64,000 nucleotides of DNA from an uncultured Pelagibacteraceae bacterium (GTDB lineage Bacteria > Pseudomonadota > Alphaproteobacteria > Pelagibacterales > Pelagibacteraceae). How positions within the stretch are numbered: position 1 is the first letter of the stretch; every line of letters starts with the position of its first letter. Made by a program: the position numbers and the translations under genes. This document shows, piece after piece, positions 60,451 through 64,000 of the stretch. The stretch is from positions 124,001 to 188,000 of the forward strand of contig CACCOB010000001.1 of NCBI GenBank assembly GCA_902547535.1. The letters run 5' to 3'. The notes under the pieces are model-generated. The model worked only from the letters and a program-made list of their open reading frames with translations, was not told the origin of the DNA and did not search any database.

Positions 60451-61041
60451 TTACTTAATTATGAATTCTTCTAAAGATTTAAATAAATAATTTATTTCTC
60501 CATCATTATTTTGAATAATAGATTTGAACTCTTCTTTTTGTGTTCTTGCTAAACTTAACCCCTCAACTATGAGATCCCTTATTAATGGTCTGTCAGGATT
60601 TTTTGTATAGATTCTCCAATCAATTTTTATTTCTGGATTTTTAGATGTCTCTTCTAAAATAGTACTAACAATTGTATACTTTTCGTTGATTTTTTTTTCA
60701 GATACGATGCTTATTTTTGGGTCCGAATAATCTACTAATCTACTAGAAAAACTTTTTAAAAAATAACTTTTAAACAGTTTTTTATATTTAATTTTTTGAT
60801 CCTCATTTAGGTTTTTACGATATTTCCCAAGGGCATACATTCCAATACCATTAATATCAACACTTGTTTCAGCAATATTATTTAATCTAATTATTTTAGC
60901 CTCAACAGGCTCAGAGCTTGATAAAATGTCTGATGCTTTATCAACTATTTCTCTTATTAGTTTACTTGGTTCTTTGGCAAATGAAATATTATTAATAAAT
61001 AAAATAAAAAAAAAAAATGAAATTATTTTGATTTTATTCAT
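60451..61041 (-). CDS. mlaC: MlaC-type phospholipid-binding protein
   Basis: Periplasmic shuttle carrying phospholipids between MlaA at the outer membrane and the MlaFEDB transporter. Signal peptide about residues 1-22 (ending ISFAK). The family pattern MYALGKYRKNLNEDQKIKYKK and IDWRIYTKNPDRPLIRDLIVEG is clear. Length 196 aa is normal. It follows mlaA by 9 nt; the transporter genes are not in the window. Confidence 0.9.
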   Translation of the reverse strand: MNKIKIISFFFFILFINNISFAKEPSKLIREIVDKASDILSSSEPVEAKIIRLNNIAETSVDINGIGMYALGKYRKNLNEDQKIKYKKLFKSYFLKSFSSRLVDYSDPKISIVSEKKINEKYTIVSTILEETSKNPEIKIDWRIYTKNPDRPLIRDLIVEGLSLARTQKEEFKSIIQNNDGEINYLFKSLEEFIIK

Positions 61042-61050
61042 AAATAATTA

Positions 61051-61854
61051 TTATTGGGTATCTATTTCTTCCCAATCATCATCATTCATAGTTTCGGTAG
61101 TTTCATCTGAATTTAGAATTTTCCTTTTTCTATCTTGAAGATATAAGCTCCTAACAGATGCATATAAGTCTATAGAATTATTCTCAAGACTCTCAAAAGC
61201 CTCAAAATTTTTTGCTCTAAAATCAACACCAGCAGTTAATCTTGAATAATAATAATCTGAATTTTCAAAGTATTTAGTGTCATTTGCTATTGTAACATTG
61301 TACCATGCATCCCCACCTCCAAAGTTTGCCAATGAACCAAGTGTGTCCCTTACTGTTGTAGGACCAAGAACAGGTAATACAAAATAACATCCCTCTTTTA
61401 CTCCCCAAGTTCCTAGAGTTTGTCCATAATCCTCTTTATCAAGTTTATTTAATCCGTAATATGAGGCTACATCAAAAATTCCAGCAATTCCAAGCGTGGT
61501 ATTAATTGAAAATCTTAAAGTATTAATGCCTGCTTCTTTGAATTGTCCTTGCAAAATATTGTTAGGTATAGTTACTACATTAGATAAATTGCTTAAAGCA
61601 TTACTTGTTCCAGATCTTATTGGTTTAGGCAAGTATCTATAACCTTTAGCGACTGGTTTAAAAAAAATTTTATCCAATCCCTGATTAAATGCAAAAATTC
61701 CTCTGTTAACAGTTTCAAAACAATCTTTTACCTCAGCATCTTGTTGTTTGGTCTTATTATTTATATCTAAGCTTCCATCTGATCCTGCATACGAATTCAA
61801 GGCGTAAACCTGAGAAATTACTATAATTATAAATACTTTTAAAATCTTTTTCAT
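61051..61854 (-). CDS. mlaA: MlaA (VacJ)-family protein
   Basis: Outer-membrane component that removes phospholipids from the outer leaflet. Blocks DCFETVNRGIFAFNQGLDKI, TLGIAGIFDVASYYGLNK and DYGQTLGTWGVKEGCYFVLP are diagnostic. The N-terminal signal (about 1-23, ending NSYAG) has no lipobox cysteine, unlike E. coli MlaA, so the mature protein is probably not a lipoprotein. Length 267 aa. First gene of mlaA-mlaC, divergent from the amidase. Confidence 0.92.
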   Translation of the reverse strand: MKKILKVFIIIVISQVYALNSYAGSDGSLDINNKTKQQDAEVKDCFETVNRGIFAFNQGLDKIFFKPVAKGYRYLPKPIRSGTSNALSNLSNVVTIPNNILQGQFKEAGINTLRFSINTTLGIAGIFDVASYYGLNKLDKEDYGQTLGTWGVKEGCYFVLPVLGPTTVRDTLGSLANFGGGDAWYNVTIANDTKYFENSDYYYSRLTAGVDFRAKNFEAFESLENNSIDLYASVRSLYLQDRKRKILNSDETTETMNDDDWEEIDTQ

Positions 61855-61909
61855 TAATTCACTTTATATTATATCCTCTATTTATTTAAAGATTTAATTG
61901 TTTGAAATA

Positions 61910-62647
61910 ATGCAGAAAAATGTTGAAAAAATGACCATTAATTATTCACCAAATTTTGATCTCAAAAAAAGAGATAAAAAGAAAATAAAGTATTTAATTT
62001 ATCATTACACTGGAATAAAAAATGACAAACTTGCAATTCAAAAGCTAACTAGTTTTAATTCTAATGTAAGTTGTCATTATTATATTACTAGATCAGGAAA
62101 ACTTATACAGATGGTTCCCGATTTATATGTTGCTTGGCATGCTGGAAAGTCTAGCTGGCTTAATCATAGGTCTTTAAATTATAAATCAATAGGTATTGAA
62201 ATTTCTAATCCTGGTCATGAACATGGGTACAGAAATTTTAGCGACAAGCAAATAAGATGTTTAATTAGAATTTCTAAACTAATAATAAAAAAATATAATA
62301 TTGATAAAAATAAAATTTTAGGACATTCAGATATAGCTCCCTTAAGAAAAATAGATCCAGGAGAAAAATTCCCTTGGAAATTTTTAAGCAAAAAAAAAAT
62401 TGGAATATGGCATAATATCAATTTTAAAAAACTTAAATCATCAAGGCAAAAAAATTATGAAGAAAAATTAAGTGAATTTATAAATTATTTAAAAAAAATA
62501 GGTTACAATATTGATTACTCTAATTTGAATGAATTAAAAAAAATTATAAAAGTTTTTCAAATGAGATTTAGACCTGAGTTAATAAATGGAAAATTAGATC
62601 TTGAATGCTTCAATATTGCTAAATCCCTTTGTAATATTAAAAAATAA
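61910..62647 (+). CDS. N-acetylmuramoyl-L-alanine amidase, AmiD-like
   Basis: Peptidoglycan amidase of the amidase_2 (T7 lysozyme-like) family. Zinc ligands are in YLIYHYTGIKND (His), GHSDIAPLRKIDPGEKF and the catalytic-domain core GIEISNPGHEHGYRNFS. A C-terminal peptidoglycan-binding helical region follows (about 195-235). I use ATG at 61910 (245 aa); a TTG at 61898 and an ATG at 61934 are alternatives. No signal peptide is evident. It lies next to rnpB-mraZ, near cell division genes. Confidence 0.87.
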   Translation: MQKNVEKMTINYSPNFDLKKRDKKKIKYLIYHYTGIKNDKLAIQKLTSFNSNVSCHYYITRSGKLIQMVPDLYVAWHAGKSSWLNHRSLNYKSIGIEISNPGHEHGYRNFSDKQIRCLIRISKLIIKKYNIDKNKILGHSDIAPLRKIDPGEKFPWKFLSKKKIGIWHNINFKKLKSSRQKNYEEKLSEFINYLKKIGYNIDYSNLNELKKIIKVFQMRFRPELINGKLDLECFNIAKSLCNIKK

Positions 62648-62671
62648 ATAATTGAATTTTATCAAAAAATT

Positions 62672-62677
62672 TATATT
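62672..62677 (+). promoter_or_regulatory. Predicted rnpB -10 box
   Basis: TATATT ends 7 nt before the first base of the RNase P RNA (62685), a correct distance for a -10 element. No good -35 is seen at normal spacing (TTGAAT at 62652-62657 would give 14 bp). Confidence 0.4.
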
Positions 62678-62684
62678 CTCCCAA

Positions 62685-63041
62685 TGCCAGATAAAAGACT
62701 TATCGCTTTAATTTATTAAAGAGGAAAGTCCGGGCTCTACAAAGACACAGTGCCAGTTAATGGCTGGCGGGGGTAACCCTAGGGATAGTGCCACAGAAAA
62801 TAAACCGCCTTATCAAGGCAAGGGTGAAAAGGTGTGGTAAGAGCACACCGGCTAGTTGGTAACAATTAGTGCATGGAAAACCCCACTGGGAGCAAGACTG
62901 AGTAGAGATGACACAGTTAGAAATAACAAAAAGCAGTCTTTGGCTAGTCATCTGGGTTAGTTGCTTGAGCCTTAAAGTGATTTAAGGCCTAGAGAAATGA
63001 TAAGTTTAAATGACAGAACCCGGCTTATATTTTATCTGGCA
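62685..63041 (+). ncRNA. rnpB: RNase P RNA, class A
   Basis: Catalytic RNA that matures tRNA 5' ends. The P1 helix is visible as TGCCAGATAAAA (62685-62696) pairing with TTTTATCTGGCA (63030-63041), 12 bp. Conserved cores are GAGGAAAGTCCGGGCT near 62720 and the 3' segment with ACAGAACCCGGCTTAT near 63012. Length about 357 nt. Position before mraZ is usual in Alphaproteobacteria. A 64-aa frame on the opposite strand here is spurious. Confidence 0.97.
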
Positions 63042-63085
63042 AAATCAGAAACTTTAATTTTTAATCTCAAACTAAATTAAATCAT

Positions 63086-63114
63086 AATTTCTATTTTGTA
63101 AAATTGTAGAAATT
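63086..63114. repeat. Inverted repeat downstream of rnpB
   Basis: AATTTCTA (63086-63093) and TAGAAATT (63107-63114) form a perfect 8-bp inverted repeat with a 13-nt loop that itself can pair (ATTT...AAAT). It could be part of the rnpB 3' end or a regulatory site before mraZ. No T-run follows. Confidence 0.35.
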
Positions 63115-63151
63115 TAGAACAAATCAAGAATACTTGGCTATAATATTAGTG

Positions 63152-63180
63152 TTGACGATTAAATTTAAAACCCATAATAT
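63152..63180 (+). promoter_or_regulatory. Predicted mraZ-ftsZ promoter
   Basis: TTGACG (63152-63157), a 17-bp spacer and TAATAT (63175-63180) predict a start near 63187, about 27 nt before the mraZ ATG. The -10 overlaps the MraZ-type boxes, fitting autorepression. Confidence 0.5.
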
Positions 63181-63194
63181 CCCACAATATCCCA
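63171..63194 (-). promoter_or_regulatory. MraZ-type operator: three boxes at 10-bp spacing
   Basis: CCCA occurs at 63171, 63181 and 63191. On the minus strand this is TGGG repeated three times with a 10-bp period (TGGGA-N5). MraZ of E. coli is known to bind TGGGN direct repeats with 5-nt spacers before its own gene. Here the boxes read on the strand opposite to mraZ and overlap the -10. Confidence 0.6.
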
Positions 63195-63211
63195 ATTATG
63201 GAAATTATGGA
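63194..63211 (+). repeat. Tandem 9-bp repeat before mraZ start
   Basis: AATTATGGA occurs twice back to back (63194-63202 and 63203-63211), followed by TTATG whose ATG is the mraZ start. It lies directly after the MraZ-type boxes and covers the ribosome-binding region; no good Shine-Dalgarno is seen. Confidence 0.45.
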
Positions 63212-63213
63212 TT

Positions 63214-63669
63214 ATGTTTTTATCTACTTACGAAAACAAATTAGACAAAAAAGGAAGGGTGTCCGTGCCTGCTAGTTTTAGAGGATTTCTCTCTAACATG
63301 GGATACAACGGAATTGTATGTTTTCCGTCATTTAATAATCAATCAATTGAGGCCTGGCCGCAAGATAGAATTGAAAAAATTTCAAATGCAATAGATACTT
63401 TAAATCCATTTGAGGATAAGAAAGATTATTTTGCAACCTCAATACTATCAGAAAGTATTAACTTACAATTTGATAGTGAAGGAAGAATTCTCATTACAGA
63501 AAAATTATTAAGACATGCAAAAATAAAAAGTAGCATGCTGTTTGTTGGTCAGGGAAAAACCTTCCAAATATGGGAACCAACAAATTTTGAAAAATTTAGG
63601 GTCACTGCTAAAAAAAAATCTAACATTAATAGAGCTAACCTTAAATGGGAGCAAAAACTTAATAACTAA
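63214..63669 (+). CDS. mraZ: Division/cell-wall cluster regulator MraZ
   Basis: DNA-binding protein with two AbrB/SpoVT-like domains that represses its own operon in E. coli. The N-terminal block STYENKLDKKGRVSVPASFR is diagnostic, and the second domain contains NLQFDSEGRILITEKLLRHA. Length 151 aa is normal. Normally first gene of the division and cell-wall cluster; here the next gene, 10 nt downstream, is ftsZ rather than rsmH. Confidence 0.95.
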   Translation: MFLSTYENKLDKKGRVSVPASFRGFLSNMGYNGIVCFPSFNNQSIEAWPQDRIEKISNAIDTLNPFEDKKDYFATSILSESINLQFDSEGRILITEKLLRHAKIKSSMLFVGQGKTFQIWEPTNFEKFRVTAKKKSNINRANLKWEQKLNN

Positions 63670-63679
63670 CGGGGGATAA

Positions 63680-64000
63680 ATGACAATTAATTTTAAAACA
63701 CCAGATATAAAAGAGTTGAAACCAAGAATATTAGTTCTTGGGATCGGAGGAGCAGGAGGTAATGCAATCAATGGAATGATAGAGTCGGGTCTACAAGGAG
63801 TTGAGTTTATAGCAGTAAATACGGATGCTCAAGATCTGAGACTCAGCCATGCACAAACTAAAATCCAAATGGGATTAAATTTAACAAAAGGATTAGGTGC
63901 TGGTGCAAAATTAGATATAGGTGAAGCTGCTGCAGATGAATCACTTAATGAGATAATAAATGTCCTTCAAGGTGCAAATATGGTTTTCATAACTGCAGGA
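63680..64000 (+). CDS. ftsZ: Cell division protein FtsZ, 3' end cut by window edge
   Basis: Tubulin-like GTPase that forms the division ring. The first 107 codons are present. They begin MTINFKTPDIKELKPRI, typical of alphaproteobacterial FtsZ, and contain the nucleotide-binding loop GIGGAGGNAINGMIESG, VNTDAQ and KGLGAGAKLDIG. A strong ribosome-binding site, GGGGG, lies at 63671-63675 before the ATG at 63680. It runs off the window. It lies 10 nt after mraZ, so the other genes usually between them are missing here. Confidence 0.95.
   Translation, partial: MTINFKTPDIKELKPRILVLGIGGAGGNAINGMIESGLQGVEFIAVNTDAQDLRLSHAQTKIQMGLNLTKGLGAGAKLDIGEAAADESLNEIINVLQGANMVFITAG

Noticed and set aside
62757-62951. 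64-aa minus-strand open frame
   Set aside because: It lies entirely inside the RNase P RNA gene, whose P1 helix and conserved core are clear.

Overview
The window is a single, very compact, AT-rich (about 30% GC by eye) bacterial chromosome segment. The gene set and order point to a SAR11 alphaproteobacterium (Candidatus Pelagibacter or a close relative). Supporting signs are the smc-dsbA-like-DUF721-mutY/ccrM-rnhB neighbourhood, separate b and b' subunits in an Fo operon led by atpI, a petABC operon, a retinal pathway (crtIBY-blh), an Anbu-type peptidase with a circularly permuted ATP-grasp, and rnpB-mraZ. Spacers are mostly 0-60 bp. I see no insertion sequences, prophage, CRISPR array or rRNA.

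Layout. 1-1.25 kb: 3' part of thrC and a peroxiredoxin (+). 1.28-14.06 kb: a long co-directional minus-strand block, read from its upstream end: DUF721/DciA-like gene, DsbA-like gene, smc, atpI-B-E-F'-F, crtI-crtB-crtY-blh, a 60-aa membrane protein, ispH, thrB, rnhA. 14.06-16.2 kb: mutY and an FAD monooxygenase (+). 16.2-18.75 kb: udg, a 45-aa membrane ORF, rnhB and ccrM (-). 18.8-22.7 kb: TPR protein, ispE, tRNA-Gln, cca (+). 22.7-24.4 kb: trmL-hemF-greA (-). 24.5-27.1 kb: petABC (+). 27.1-33.0 kb: lgt, midA-like, pgeF, prs, rplY, pth, ychF (-). 33-36.7 kb: ubiK-like gene, a MarR/OmpR/EnvZ regulatory set, and ilvE. 36.7-42.4 kb: uvrB, SDR, folB-like, uvrC, pgsA (-). 42.4-49.9 kb: an aminotransferase, an epimerase, psiE-like, trxB, an ELM1-like gene with a 2OG-Fe(II) oxygenase, and the divergent Anbu / ATP-grasp pair. 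49.9-54.3 kb: carA-carB (-). 54.4-60.4 kb: yqeY-dnaG-rpoD-tRNA-Val, two accessory genes, tRNA-CAU. 60.4-64 kb: mlaA-mlaC (-), amidase, rnpB, mraZ and the 5' end of ftsZ.

How the genes work together. Much of the window is energy and membrane metabolism: the proton-translocating Fo sector, the cytochrome bc1 complex, and the enzymes that turn geranylgeranyl diphosphate into retinal beside the last MEP-pathway enzyme. The rest is DNA replication and repair (dnaG, rpoD, uvrB/C, mutY, udg, rnhA/B, smc, ccrM) and nucleotide or amino-acid synthesis.

Most interesting observations: an SMC with complete ATPase heads but no recognisable hinge; a tRNA-Val(GAC) with an aberrant T-loop and D-loop; five convergent gene pairs whose stop codons interlock in a shared 4-base TTAA/TTAG; three GANTC sites in the 75-bp spacer before ccrM; an inverted repeat between the Anbu peptidase and ATP-grasp genes; MraZ-type boxes overlapping the mraZ promoter with ftsZ directly downstream; and loss of metal ligands in DnaG and the family-4 uracil-DNA glycosylase. 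No stretch of more than 300 bases lacks a gene, and no CDS is visibly frameshifted.
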